Origin: Zea mays
Taxonomy: Eukaryota; Streptophyta; Magnoliopsida; Poales; Poaceae
DNA length: 64,000 nucleotides
Reading direction: 5' to 3'
NCBI RefSeq assembly: GCF_902167145.1
Contig: NC_050097.1
Coordinates: 169,104,923 to 169,168,922 of the forward strand
The notes under the pieces were generated by a model. The model saw only the letters and a program-made list of their open reading frames with translations, searched no databases and had not been told where the DNA came from. Made by a program: the position numbers and the translations under genes. Below, in pieces: positions 10,575-21,154 of this stretch. Position 1 is the first letter of the stretch, and every line of letters starts with the position of its first letter.

Positions 10575-11570
10575 ATGGGTTCCCGCTACGAGGTGGAGGT
10601 CACCGTCGGCTCCGCCCGGGACCTCAAGAACGTCAACTGGCGCAACGGCGACCTCAAGCCCTACGCCGTGGTGTGGATCGACTCCGGCAGCAAGTGCTCG
10701 ACCCGCGTCGACCTCGACAACGGCGAGAGCCCGGCGTGGGACGAGAAGCTGCTCGTCCCGCTCCCGCCCACCTCCCGCCTCGACGACGCCGTCCTCTACG
10801 TCGACGTCGTCCACGCCAACGCCGCCCAGGGCGTCAAGCCGCTCGTCGGCTCCGCGCGCCTCCCGCTCCGCGACGTCCTCGACGACGCCGGGGTCGGGGG
10901 CAAGGCCTCGCGCAGCCTCCGCCTCAAGCGCCCCTCGGGCCGCCCCCACGGCCGCCTCGACGTCCGCGTCGCCGTCAAGGAGCCGTCCAGGTACTACGAC
11001 CCCAACCCCTACCCGGCCCCCGCGGCCTACGCCAACACGGGCGGCGGCACCCGTGACCCCTACGGCTCGTCCGCTGCTGCTGCCGGCGGCTACTACGGCT
11101 CCGGAGGCGGATACGGTTCCGGTGGTGGCGCCTACGGTGGCGGCGCCTACGGCGCCGCGCAGCCCTACACCGCAGCGCCCCCGGCGGGGTACCCTTCCAC
11201 CTACGGCGCCGCGCCGCCGCCTCAGCCAGCGGCAGCGTACGGCGCTCCTCCTGCCGCTGCATACGGCGCTCCTCCTGTCGCCGCCACCGCCGCGTACGGA
11301 ACCGGCGCCGTTGCTTCCGACGGGAAGAAGAAGAACAAGATGGGGATGGGGACGGGGCTGGCAGTGGGCGCGGCGGCGGGCGTGCTCGGAGGGCTGGCGC
11401 TGGCCGGCGGGGCGAGCTACCTGGAGGACAAGTTCGAGGAGCGCGTGTCGGAGCGGGTGGAGGACAACCTGGAGAGGGAGGAGTCGTACGGCGGCGGCGG
11501 CGGCGGCTACGGGGGTGGCTACGACGACTATGGCGGCAACGACGACTATGGCGGCGACGACGACTACTGA
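10575..11570 (+). CDS. C2-domain protein, SRC2-like, with Gly/Tyr/Pro-rich tail
   Basis: A single-exon gene of 331 codons. The ATG at 10575 is chosen because MGSRYEVEVTV starts the C2 fold directly and lies behind a TATA box; an upstream in-frame ATG at 10440 precedes the TATA box and would add 45 residues unlike the family. Residues 1-137 form a C2 domain with the SARDLKNVNW, DLKPYAVVWI and ESPAWDEKL blocks. Residues 138-250 are low complexity, rich in Gly, Tyr, Ala and Pro. A basic KKKNK (251-255) precedes a glycine-rich hydrophobic stretch (257-282, GLAVGAAAGVLGGLALAGG), then a charged helix and a GGGYDDY tail. This layout matches plant SRC2-type proteins, which are membrane-associated and often cold- or stress-induced. 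High GC, typical of grass genes. It is the only intact ordinary host gene seen here. Confidence 0.93.
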   Translation: MGSRYEVEVTVGSARDLKNVNWRNGDLKPYAVVWIDSGSKCSTRVDLDNGESPAWDEKLLVPLPPTSRLDDAVLYVDVVHANAAQGVKPLVGSARLPLRDVLDDAGVGGKASRSLRLKRPSGRPHGRLDVRVAVKEPSRYYDPNPYPAPAAYANTGGGTRDPYGSSAAAAGGYYGSGGGYGSGGGAYGGGAYGAAQPYTAAPPAGYPSTYGAAPPPQPAAAYGAPPAAAYGAPPVAATAAYGTGAVASDGKKKNKMGMGTGLAVGAAAGVLGGLALAGGASYLEDKFEERVSERVEDNLEREESYGGGGGGYGGGYDDYGGNDDYGGDDDY

Positions 11571-11813
11571 TGGGTCCTGATCCTCCGATCGTTTGCCCGG
11601 CTGCTACGCTTGCCATCCACCTCCACCTTCGTCTCGCTGTCCTAGATGTTTGCTGTATGAATCGCATAGTAGATCATGTTCTCTATTCCTGCCTTCAGTT
11701 TCTTTTCTCAGTTGTGGTTTATCGCGGCGGGGTTGATGTTGAGATTTGAGATCCTCACCTGAGGAATGGAAAAATGCTCACCTGAGGAATGGAAAAATGG
11801 TAAGGGCTTGTTC
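11571..11813 (+). other. 3' flank of the C2-domain gene
   Basis: Likely 3' UTR and downstream DNA. No strong polyadenylation signal stands out. A 23-bp direct repeat (CTGAGGAATGGAAAAATG core) occurs twice near 11760-11803, just before the Tourist-like element. Confidence 0.5.
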
Positions 11814-11940
11814 GGTTATTCCTATCCCATGTGGATTGGATGGGATTGGAAAAAATTATGAAAGATTTTAACTTGTTTGAGATTGAAATCCATCCAATCC
11901 CACCTAATCCACATGAATTAAGAGCAAAACGAATATGCCC
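11814..11940. mobile_element. Tourist-like MITE (PIF/Harbinger type)
   Basis: 127 bp flanked by TAA on both sides (11811-11813 and 11941-11943), the expected 3-bp duplication. The ends are GGGCTTGTTCG and CGAATATGCCC, partly inverted, and the interior folds back through ATGTGGATTGGATGGGATTGG against CCAATCCCACCTAATCCACAT. It lies about 240 bp past the C2 gene stop. Confidence 0.8.
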
Positions 11941-12107
11941 TAAATTGATTAATTCGGTTGCTACTCCTTCGTCTTGGCAAGTTTAGGATGTATCAATTTG
12001 TGCGAATAGTTGATGTTACCAAAGGTTCCACGCTAGGGAGACACCAGGGGAGAGCTTCGCGCGTGGAAGCCATTTCTCTACAGTAACTTACGGTGACCGG
12101 TGTGTGC

Positions 12108-12452
12108 TTAGATGGTGAATAAGCGTAAGGTCCGCGAGCCCGGTACGAAACCCGCTGTTTGGGTCCGGTCCGAGCCCTGTGGGCTCGGACTGGCCCGGCA
12201 CAAATAAGTGGGCCAGACTCGGACAGGAAACTAGGCACGGTGGGCTAGCCCGACACGACCAGTTTATCTATAAGCCTGTTAAGCCCGTTTTTTACACTAA
12301 AACGTGCTTACCGGCTCGCATAGCCCGCTTTTTCGTGCTAAGTCTGCCGCGGGCCGGGCTCGGACAGGAAATTGAGCCCGCGTGCTTAGACAGCCCGGCC
12401 CGGTTTGCTAATCGTGCCTGGCGGGCCGGGCGGCCTGTTTGGCCATCTCTAG
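12108..12452. mobile_element. Non-autonomous hAT-like element
   Basis: 345 bp, very rich in GCCCGGCC-type words. The flanking octamers are GTGTGTGC (12100-12107) and GTGTGTGG (12453-12460), 7 of 8 matching, as for a hAT duplication. The right end reads TTTGGCCATCTCTAG, the inverse of the common hAT start, while the left end (TTAGATGGTGAATAAG) is degraded. No coding capacity. Confidence 0.62.
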
Positions 12453-12829
12453 GTGTGTGGGGCCAAGCATCGGTCGACCCCGCACGTCAGTGACTAGCCG
12501 ACAGCTACTTCTCTGGAAGTTATTGCAGAGGATTCGGCTGCATCGTGGGCCATGTTCTTGGGTGTGCAAATTCGTTTCTTTGGACATTATAGTGTCCCTC
12601 ACGGGCTCAGGGCCAAAACCCACAATGTCCCTCAAGGGACAAGATCTTGGGCTCTGACTTCATCCGCTTAAATCTCCGCTCTTTTAATGTAGTACTTTTA
12701 TTTGTTTTCTCCTCTTTGTATGTCGTCCAGCCGTGTTCCCCTCCCCCTCCCCGCGCCCCCACGCCGTTTACGATGTGCAAACCAACCGCATCTGTCGTGT
12801 CCCAATCCCATCCCACTCGCAACCAACGC
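12453..12829. other. Unassigned low-copy DNA
   Basis: No supportable gene. There is a pyrimidine-rich stretch (12735-12765) and a pair of TGTCCCT motifs near 12595 and 12627. It lies between the hAT-like element and the E5 LTR stub. Confidence 0.5.
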
Positions 12830-12893
12830 TGGTCACTTGTTGATAAATGCTATGAATCTAGAAAAATACAACACAATTGTTAAATATTAAGGA
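12830..12893 (-). repeat. E5 3' LTR, outer fragment left of the E4 insertion
   Basis: On the minus strand this short piece matches the end of a Cinful/Zeon LTR: ACTTGTTNNNAAATGCTATGA then CAACA and GTTAA are shared with the reverse of 13500-13560, with mismatches. It ends with AAGGA (12889-12893), the target duplicated by E4. The continuation is at 20246. The exact outer edge near 12820-12830 is degenerate. Confidence 0.65.
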
Positions 12894-13560
12894 TGTTGGG
12901 GGCCTTCGTCTTTCGAAGGTCCTCAAAAACATGATTAACAATGTTTCCCAAGTGTAATATATGTACAGGAACCTTCGGACTCGGAATGAAGCTGTACACA
13001 ATATGAAAAGCATGGTTGGGACGAAGGTTGAACCAGCTACGAAGTTACGCGCAAGGAAGCTTCGGCTCAGTAGCAGAAAAAGGAACCGGCTTAAGGAGGA
13101 AAAGGTTATCTAGTCCTCGATAGATTGTCCTTAAGTCAATAGTAAACATGAAGGGCATGAATGTAATTTTACACAGGCTGCGCCCTGTGCCTATAAATAG
13201 ATGAACAGTACCCCGTACTGTTCACGCTGACTTGTATTCACTCATGTGTCACACTTGATTTTCGCCTTCTATCAAGCCGAAGGTACAAATGTAATTCGTT
13301 ATTGTTCTTGTTTATCCATGATGATGTAATAAAGATATATTAAAGATATCATATGATTATTCATGTTTTCTCTTATATTTCATATGCTTCTTCTTTCATT
13401 AACATATACTGCAATGATGAAGGTTCGTCCTTCAGGACCTTCGTCTGAAGATCATTATATCCTAAGGGAGATAATGCTTCGTAGGACGAAGGGCTTTAAC
13501 CTTTAACATTTTATGTTGCCTTGTTCTTAACTCATAGCATTTGAGAACAAGTCCCCAACA
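12894..13560 (+). repeat. E4 5' LTR
   Basis: 667 bp from TGTTGGGGGCC to GTCCCCAACA, with a TATA box (TATAAATA) at 13192-13199. CTTCG/CGAAG words are scattered throughout. It is the same length as the 3' LTR. Confidence 0.93.
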
Positions 13561-13578
13561 TTGGCGCCCACCTCCGGT
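13561..13578 (+). promoter_or_regulatory. E4 primer binding site
   Basis: TTGGCGCCCACCTCCGGT directly follows the 5' LTR, where a tRNA 3' end primes minus-strand DNA. This sequence is usual for Cinful/Zeon elements; I do not assign the tRNA. Confidence 0.8.
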
Positions 13579-13620
13579 GTACTCACTTCCATAATCTTCG
13601 GCAAAGCATCAACATTCGTC

Positions 13621-15147
13621 ATGCCGCCGAAGAAGATAACAACGCCAGGAGCTGCACTACAGCCACTGGACACAAACTAGGAGACTCTTTCTCTCCGAGA
13701 GGCCAGAAGCCAAAAGAGAAAGGCCACCAGTCCAACACTTCAGGAGGAGGAGTTGGACCAGGAGATCAAGGACCTAGAAATCATTCACCAGCAGGTGCAA
13801 AGGAAAAAGGAGAAGATGGCTCGGCTGGTCGACCTTTAGAAGAAGATCGACGAAGCTATTGAGGAAGTGCATCATCTTACTCAAGATGATCATGACCGAA
13901 GGCCCCAACACATGGAGCTTCGTCAAGAGGGCTCATTCAACGAAGAAGAATGGTACGATGATTTTAATCATGATAGCTTTACTTTTGATGATGTTTCTTC
14001 TCTGGCAGCAGAATTGCAGGCTATCCCATGGCCAAAATCCTATAAGCCACCTCAGCTACCCATGTACGATGGGCACTCGGACCCAAAATAATTCTTGATG
14101 AGCTATGAGGCAACAATATCCTCATATGGAGGCAACGCAACTATCATGGCAAAGTCCTTCGTCATGGCAGTCCGAAATGTAGCCCAGACATGGTACTCTT
14201 CTCTCCGGCCAGGGACAATCACGTCATGGCAGAAGCTCAAGGACATGCTGGTTACCAGTTTTCAAGGCTTTCAGACGAAGCCAGTCACAGCTCAAGCCTT
14301 GTTCCAGTGCACACAATACCATGAGGAATACATTCAGGCGTATGTCAGAAGGTTCTTGCGACTAAGAGCACAAGCGCCCACAGTGCCCAATGAAATCGTC
14401 ATTGAGGCCATGATCAAGGGTCTTCGGCCAGGACCTACGGTCCAATACTTCGCCAGGAAACCCCCCTAGACTCTGAAGAAGCTGCTTCAGAAAATGGATG
14501 AGTACATGTGGGTTGATAATGACTTTCGACAAAGAAGGGAGGAAGCTTATAGATTTTCTGAGATGACTAGGGGCTTTGGAGGGAGAATCCACCCTAGGCA
14601 TGTGAGATCAATCCACAGCTCTAGTCAGAATGATGACAAAGGAAGCTAGCTTCAGAGGCCACAACACACCTCACAGTCTTCGAGACAACAACAAAGCTCC
14701 TTCAGGCCACCAGCTCCAAAAGGCAGAGGCGGCAGGAGCTTCGGGGGAAGATATGAGGATCAGACTAGGAAAATCTATTGCTTATTATGTGGTTAGGACA
14801 AGGGCCATACTACAAGAACGTGCCAGATCACTATTCTGAAGCAAAAAGAGATTGCCGAAGCAGAAGCTCGGCAGAATCAGCCGAAGTAGGTTTTATATAC
14901 TGCTTCGTGCCACTCTCCTTACATAGCAGAATATGTGGGCAACCAACCTGCAACTTCTGTTGCTTCGGCAAGCCATTCACAAGCTTCTTGGCCTCAGCTC
15001 CCACTTCCACCACCATTGCAACCTACTTATTCCTGAAGCCAACAGCCAGAAGGGCGCCAGCACTCCTAACAACAACGTGACTTTAGGGAGGAGTCTGAAG
15101 CTCGTACAGTCAATAGTACTGTACCAGAATCAAAACACATATACTGA
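13621..15147 (+). pseudogene. Zeon-like gag, interrupted by stop codons
   Basis: A gag frame can be followed from the ATG at 13621 to about 15147. The N-terminal part is a charged coiled coil, the capsid-like middle contains the YDGHSDP, WYSSLRPGTITSW and QYHEEYIQAYVRRF motifs typical of Tat gag, and a zinc knuckle starts at 14779 (C-x2-C-x4-H-x4-C). In-frame stops occur at 13678, 13837, 14089, 14467, 14647, 14794 (inside the knuckle), 15034 and near 15067. Five of the eight are TAG. The product would have packaged element RNA into particles; this copy cannot make full-length gag. No pol frame follows. Confidence 0.88.
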
Positions 15148-15289
15148 GCAATATCCTGCTTCTGAAATACTTTTACCTTCTAGGCTACTTTGCTTTTTGA
15201 ATAAGGAACAAGCAATGAAAACTTAGTTTTAATTTCTTGTAATGATTTTACTTCTATCAGAATGAAATATATCTTCTTCACAGATTTAC

Positions 15290-15700
15290 GAAGCTCAAAA
15301 GTCGTTCCTAAGGGAATGCAGAGCCAAAATTGACGAAGCTACAAAAAGTCGTTCCTAAGGGAGCGCAGCGTAAGTTTTGTGCTCAAAATTCGTTCCTAAG
15401 GGAATGCAGAGCCAAAATTGACGAAGCTACAAAAAGTCGTTCCTAAGGGAGCGCAGTGCAAGTTTTCTGCTCAAAAATTGTTCCAAAGGGAATGCAGAGC
15501 CAAATACCGCCGAAATATAAGGCGAAGAAGTTCAAAAATCGTTCCTAAGGGGATGCAGAACTTATACCACCGAAATAGAAGGTGAAAAAGTTCAAAAGAC
15601 GTTTCTAAGGGGATGCGGAACTTATATCACCGAAATAGAAGGTGAAGAAGCTCAAAAGACGTTCCTAAGGGGATGTAGAGCTTGTGTGTTCCAGTGTGGG
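15290..15700 (+). repeat. E4 spacer repeat array (CGTTCCTAAGGG units)
   Basis: Eight occurrences of CGTTCCTAAGGGRATGCAGAGC-like units at irregular spacing: first alternating about 47 and 41 bp, then about 60 bp. The same motif, inverted, forms an array at 24655-24915 in the same place in E5, so it is a family feature. Confidence 0.85.
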
Positions 15701-16229
15701 TGTGTGTCTTCGGCATCCTCATCATTTTGCATCATATCATCACATCATTTCGCATAACATTACATCATACATCATATTGCATCAATGACACAAGAATCGA
15801 ATACGGAGCCAATCTTCGTCAAATGCTTCGTCAAAATGAAAATGTGCTAAGGCACGAAGTAAGCTTCGAGAAATACAATTTTATCAGCCTTGTCACAAGA
15901 AGGGATCTCTTTCTTTACGAAGCTTGAAAAGAAGGGAAGATGTTTTTTGCCGAAGGCTCAAAAACGGTATGTATGTAAGTTTCATGCATCGCAAAGAAAT
16001 AAATTACAATAATTTACATATTCGATTCAAAGTTACATACATCAAATATTACATAGTCTTGTTACAATAGAAGCTTAATGTTCATTCTATTGTCTCATAC
16101 ATCGACCATTACAAAATATTTTTACGATAAAGTCTATTCTTCTCTGAGAACTTTTTCCGCAACTTCGTTTAAAAGTTTATCGACAACTTCGTCAATAATG
16201 GAGTTCACCATGTATATAATGTCCAGCGC

Positions 16230-19200
16230 TTACTTCGTTTCCGGATCAGCTAGGGGATCGTACGGTTCCGGCGGCGAAGATAGTTCAGCTGAAGTAGGTA
16301 AAATTGATTAGTTCGAAGCCACAAAACAAGTACCGAAGCTAAAAAACCAAAAAATAATACCTATATGCCTTTCACGTTCTGCAGCCTCTTTAGCTCGTTT
16401 TGCTTTTGCTTGGGCGTCATGGGTGTCTTTTTCACTCTTTTTTATAATCTCATGGGTCATCTCTCGGCCACCATTCACCCAGACATCATTGTAAAATTTC
16501 CCGCCCATTAAGGTTGCTTCGGCTGAAGGATCCTTCGTATCATCTACGGAGAAGGTAGCTTCGGCCTGGGCTATGGCTTTAATGTGATCACATCCGGCCT
16601 TCTCCAAGATGGCTGAAATTCCCCGCGCACCAGAAAACACACAAACATCCCCGCGATCACTCAAAATTTCTTCGAAGGCTTCGGCCTCTCCACTTATCCA
16701 TTCAACGACGCCCTCGGGGTCGCCTCGTATGAAGTTTTCTTCAGCAGAGTAGGCACCCACTTTGGCAAAGCTAGTTTTTAATTTCTTCACACAGTCCAAG
16801 GATTTCTCGAAGCATCTTTCCTTGGATTCGCGAAGTTCTTCAACATTTTTCTCTAGCTTATTTTTCCAGTACTCGCTGATTTCTCGATTAGCCTGTGCGA
16901 GCGCGCAGTTCTCTTTAGCTTCGGCCATCTGTCTCCGAAGGTCTTCAATTTCGGTTTTCTGGGCTTCGACCTGAGCTTTATAATTAGCTTCGTCTTCCTT
17001 TACTTTGTCTACCAATGAAATCAAAAATTTATCTTTCTCTAGACCTTCGTTTCTTAGTTCAATCACCTCGGACCGAAGGTTGTTAAGAGCCATTATACAG
17101 CTCTCGTCTTCAGTATTCTTTTGTGCCCTCAAGGCATTACTAAGAATCAAGCCCTATAAAAAAGAAGAAAGAATTGAGTATGACAATGAAATACATTGGT
17201 TTCCAACTTAAAAGTTAACTTTTATACCTTTATATTGTTGTATGCTAGGCTGTCAGCAAGATCATCCTTCAACAAAATCGAAAGGCCATCTTCCAGCTTC
17301 GGGAATCCCATACTCTTAGCTATCTCCTGGCAAACAGATATTTCTTTGTTGACCGGGAGACAGTATAAGAAGTCATCATCGTTAGTGTCGTTAAACACTA
17401 AAGCTCCCTTCGAATATTTCAATTTTCGCGCATAGTGCCTGGCTTCCAGAACTTCTTCTTCGGACAACTTTTTCCCCGAAGCATGACGATAAATATAATC
17501 AGCATCCTCGACAGCGGCTTCGGGGGCAGGAGACTTTGCCCTTTCTCCCGCGTCTGGTCCTTCTGCCATGCCATCAGCTTTATCTTCAGGCGCGACGACT
17601 TTCGTCTCAATAGGCGCTGAAGGCCCAGCTTCGGCCACATCTTGGACTTTGGTAGCTTCAGCAATTTTCTTAGGAGCAGGGCTCAAGGCCTTCATAGTCT
17701 CTATAACAGTGTCTAGCATGCTGGCCATCCTCCTCTTGGGAGTTGCAGCAGGAGCTTTATGCATCTTCGGCAAATCCGCCGCTGCCGGTGGGCTCAGGAT
17801 TTCTGGTATTTTTATCACTTTTTCCACCGGTGGCCCTTCAGCCTTATCATCTCTAGCTTCGACTGGCCTGACTGTAAGCACCTTCGGCACTACAATCGGC
17901 TCTTCAGTACTCTGCACAATCGGAGCAGCTCTCTTTGCTTCGGCAGCTGAAGAGGTTCCCGCGCCAACTTTAGGTACCACGACCGGTTCAATGTAACACG
18001 ACCGGTGGGTCAGAACCTTCATCTTTTTTTCCCTTCGGCCCAGCTGCAGTGGCCGAAGTGGAAGCTTTTCTCTTTTTTCTCTTGCCCCCGTAGCGGGTAA
18101 TGGTAATCAGGGTATACGAAGCAAATAACACTAAATACCCTATTCAATCTTTTCTTGCCCCGACCCCCGAAAGCTGCCGACAAAGCATTATCTTCGGCCT
18201 TGGAGTATGCCCCAAGTAGCTCATCACTGGTAGCTTCAATGCACTTCAGCTAGTCATTGTCTGGCTCATCAAACTTCTCCCTAAATCTGAAAGTATACTT
18301 CAATCGGACCAGACCTCCCTCACTAGAGTCGCGCGGTGGTCTCCTTCGGCATATCCTAGCTCTCCACAAGTGGCCATACCCTGAAGGCTATGTGCTCTTG
18401 AATTAAATCCCTCATGCCAATAAAGGAGCACACAGTGCTGAAGGCCTTCTGACACTCTTCAACGTCACTATCAATATTCACCTTCAGCCTTCGGAGGCCG
18501 AAGCGGTACCAGATGGGGCGCTGGATAACTTCCTTGATATCTTCTCTTTTCTTTAAATCATTTTAACGTAAAACCATTCCTCCATCCAGGCTTCGGACCA
18601 TCTTTTCCGGAATGTTGGCACTGGGTGGCTTGCATTGGGGCGAGCAATAAATCCATAACAACCGAAGTTGTTGTGGTACTGTTCTTTGCCAGTAGCCTTC
18701 GTCTCATACAAAAGCTCGTGCATGCTGCAAAAGCACTTCGCGCTTGGCTCCAGCCCTTGACTCATTACAGCCCAGACAAAAATCCCTATCCTAATTATAG
18801 CTTCGGGGGTGATTTGATGAAGGAAAATTTGGTATATCTTCAGTACTTCAACCACAAACTTGCTTAAAGGGAACCGAAGGCCAGCCTTCAAAAAGCTTCG
18901 GTAGATTACAACTTCATTCTCTTCAGGAGCAGGGACGATGTTGTCTCCTCCAACCCTCACGATAGACATGTCACGAAAGTACCTTCCTCTCATATTGTCA
19001 ATATGACTCTGTTTAATAGTTGATTTGCCAAAGACGGCATGGCTCGGTCGCCAGGGCCGATCTTCAGAATCTTCATCTCCACTCTCCGCATCATAACTAT
19101 CACTATCATCAGTATCTTCAGACAAACCCTCCAGTATCTCTTTAGTAATCTTCTCTGTGTTTGTTTTTGACATAGACTCAAAAAATCCGGCGATAAAAGG

Positions 19201-19263
19201 ATCCGCAGCTTTCTTTTCTTCAAACAGCTTCGTCTCCTCAGTCAGCTTCACCTCCTCAGTCAT
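16230..19263 (-). pseudogene. Antisense spliced gene of E4 (Transposase_28-like product)
   Basis: Starting at ATG 19263 on the minus strand, the first long exon (to 18553) has an acidic N-terminus, then a domain with FPLSKFVVEVLKIYQIFLHQ, CFCSMHELLYETKATG and WMEEWFYVK, resembling the plant domain catalogued as putative gypsy-type transposon (Transposase_28). A disrupted stretch (18022-18553) with several stops follows, then an Ala/Pro/Lys-rich part (17228-18022) and a coiled-coil C-terminus (16371-17153). Two introns are clear: GTATAAAAG to TTTTATAG at 17228-17154 (75 nt) and GTATTATT to CTACTTCAG at 16370-16289 (82 nt). Joining across the second gives an open tail ending at the TAA at 16230-16232. 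The function is unknown. The disrupted middle argues this copy is dead. Confidence 0.75.
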
Positions 19264-19561
19264 TTTTTCCCAGACATGGTGCAAACACGTCTTTAAACCG
19301 AAGCTCAAAAGCTTGAAAATCTGGCGAGAGCTAGTGAGCAAGAACTAAAAGGTTGAGAAAATAATGCAAATGGCAGAAACGGCGTATCAAATGATGTCGG
19401 TGTGGGTTCATATTTATACGCCCAGTACGCTACAACTTGAAGGGTCCCGTCTGTCATTGATTGTTGCTATTCTAGCAAAGGGAAGGTGTTTTTTCGGACC
19501 TTCGGCTTAAGGCCTTCGTTTACGTCGCAGTCTGAATTCGTTGTTATAACAAATTAATACT

Positions 19562-19573
19562 ACGAGGGGCTAC
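19562..19573 (+). promoter_or_regulatory. E4 polypurine tract
   Basis: ACGAGGGGCTAC lies immediately before the 3' LTR, where plus-strand DNA synthesis starts. Confidence 0.75.
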
Positions 19574-20240
19574 TGTTGGGGCCTTCGTCTTCCGAAGGTC
19601 CTCAAAAACATGATTAACAATGTTTCCCAAGTGTAATATATGTACAGGAACCTTCGGACTCGGAATGAAGCTGTACACAATATGAAAAGCATGGTTGGGA
19701 CAAAGGTTGAACCAGCTATGAAGTTACGTGCAAGGAAGCTTCGGCTCAGTAGCAGAAAAAGGAACCGATATAAGGAAAAAAGGCTATCTAGTCCTCGATA
19801 GATTGTCCTTAAGTCAATAGTAAACATGAAGGGCATGAATGTAATTTTACACAGGCTGCGCCCTATGCCTATAAATAGATGAACAGTACCCCCGTACTGT
19901 TCACGCTGACTTGTATTCGCTCATGCGTCACACTTGATTTTTCGCCTTCTATCAAGCCGAAGGTACAAATGTAATTCAATATTGTTCTTGTTTATCCATG
20001 ATGATGTAATAAAGATATATTAATGATGTCATATGATTATTCATGTTTTCTCTTATATTTCATATGCTTCTTCTTTCATTAACATATAATGCGATGATGA
20101 AGGTTCGTCCTTCAGGACCTTCGTCTAAAGATCATTATATCCTAAGGGAGATAATGCTTCGTAGGACGAAGGGCTTTAACCTTTAACATTTTCTGTTGCC
20201 TTGTTCTTAACTCATAGCATTTGAGAACAAGTCCCCAACA
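19574..20240 (+). repeat. E4 3' LTR
   Basis: 667 bp, TGTTGGGGCC to GTCCCCAACA, followed by the target duplication AAGGA. TATA box near 19870. Confidence 0.93.
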
Positions 20241-20245
20241 AAGGA

Positions 20246-20789
20246 CTTTCGTCTTCCGAAGCATTACCTCCTATCGGACATAATGATCATCAGACGAAGG
20301 TCATGAAGGACGTGTCTTCATCATTTCATGGATAAATAAGAATACATAAAGATAATGAATATAACTCATTAGTTCATTCACATTTATATTTCCTAATATA
20401 CACATGGACATTAACAAAATTTATATCACATTGATACCTTTGGCTTGTTCGAAAGTGCTGACGCGAGAATGATTACAATCTAGCGTGAACAGTACGGAGG
20501 TATTATTTACCTATTTATAGGCATGAGACGTAGCCCAGGTAAAAGTACATTTATAACCTTTAACATTTATTCATAATCGTAACACAAATCACTATGGACT
20601 AGCTAGTCTTTCCCTCCTCGGTTTGGTCTAGGCTGAAGCTGGTGGCAGCTTCGGCAGTTGCCATCGTTGCTTCCAGACGAGATCTTCGTCTTGAGGACCT
20701 TCGGCAGGAAAAAAATAAAGTCTTCAGAACCACTTTGCCGATGGTGTCTTTGCCTTGAGGACCTTCAACAGAGAAGAAGACCCCCAACA
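20246..20789 (-). repeat. E5 3' LTR, inner fragment right of E4
   Basis: The reverse complement matches the E4 LTR end to end from the AAGGACGAAG region: GTCCTTCATGACCTTCG, a TATTTATAGG box (minus strand) near 20512-20522, and the inner end CCCCCAACA at 20781-20789. Together with 12830-12893 this gives an LTR of about 610-650 bp. Confidence 0.85.
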
Positions 20790-21154
20790 GTAGCGTATCA
20801 GCATGAGCTAGATCGTTTTTCATAACGAGCTCAATCCGCGAACAATACGAAGGCTTTGGAATGCCGAAGGTCCGAAAAACACCTTCACCGAGCTTGTTAT
20901 CAAAAAACCAATAAAATATTCATCACGCTTGTCGGTCCACCGATAAACCAGTACGTGTGTCTTGGTGGTTCGCCTTCTTCTCCTGCAGGGCTATATAAAT
21001 AGACAAGTTAGTGAGAAGTTACCACAGCATTCATTGTTATTGCATCGTTGTGCTGTTGAAAATTTTCACCGAAGCTGAAGCTTTCTGCATTATACTTCGA
21101 ACAAACATTTCACCGCTCAAGCACAACTTTGTTTATGAGAGTCTGAACAGCGAA

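Larger units (their letters stand above)
12894..20240 (+). mobile_element. E4: complete non-autonomous Zeon-like gypsy element (Tat lineage)
   Basis: 7347 bp with 667-bp LTRs, flanked by AAGGA at 12889-12893 and 20241-20245. Order: 5' LTR, primer site, decayed gag, repeat-rich spacer, an antisense spliced gene, polypurine tract, 3' LTR. There is no protease, reverse transcriptase or integrase. Total size, LTR size and gag-only content agree with the maize zeon family, which depends on Cinful for pol. By hand count the LTRs differ by roughly 20 substitutions and a few indels, a few percent. Confidence 0.9.

Noticed and set aside
10192..11580. 462-codon plus-strand frame and several minus-strand frames over the C2 gene
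   Set aside because: Arg/Pro/Ser/Thr-rich shadow frames caused by high GC at third positions of the real gene.
12595..12640. Short inverted TGTCCCT motifs as a terminator hairpin
   Set aside because: Too short and interrupted; no associated gene.
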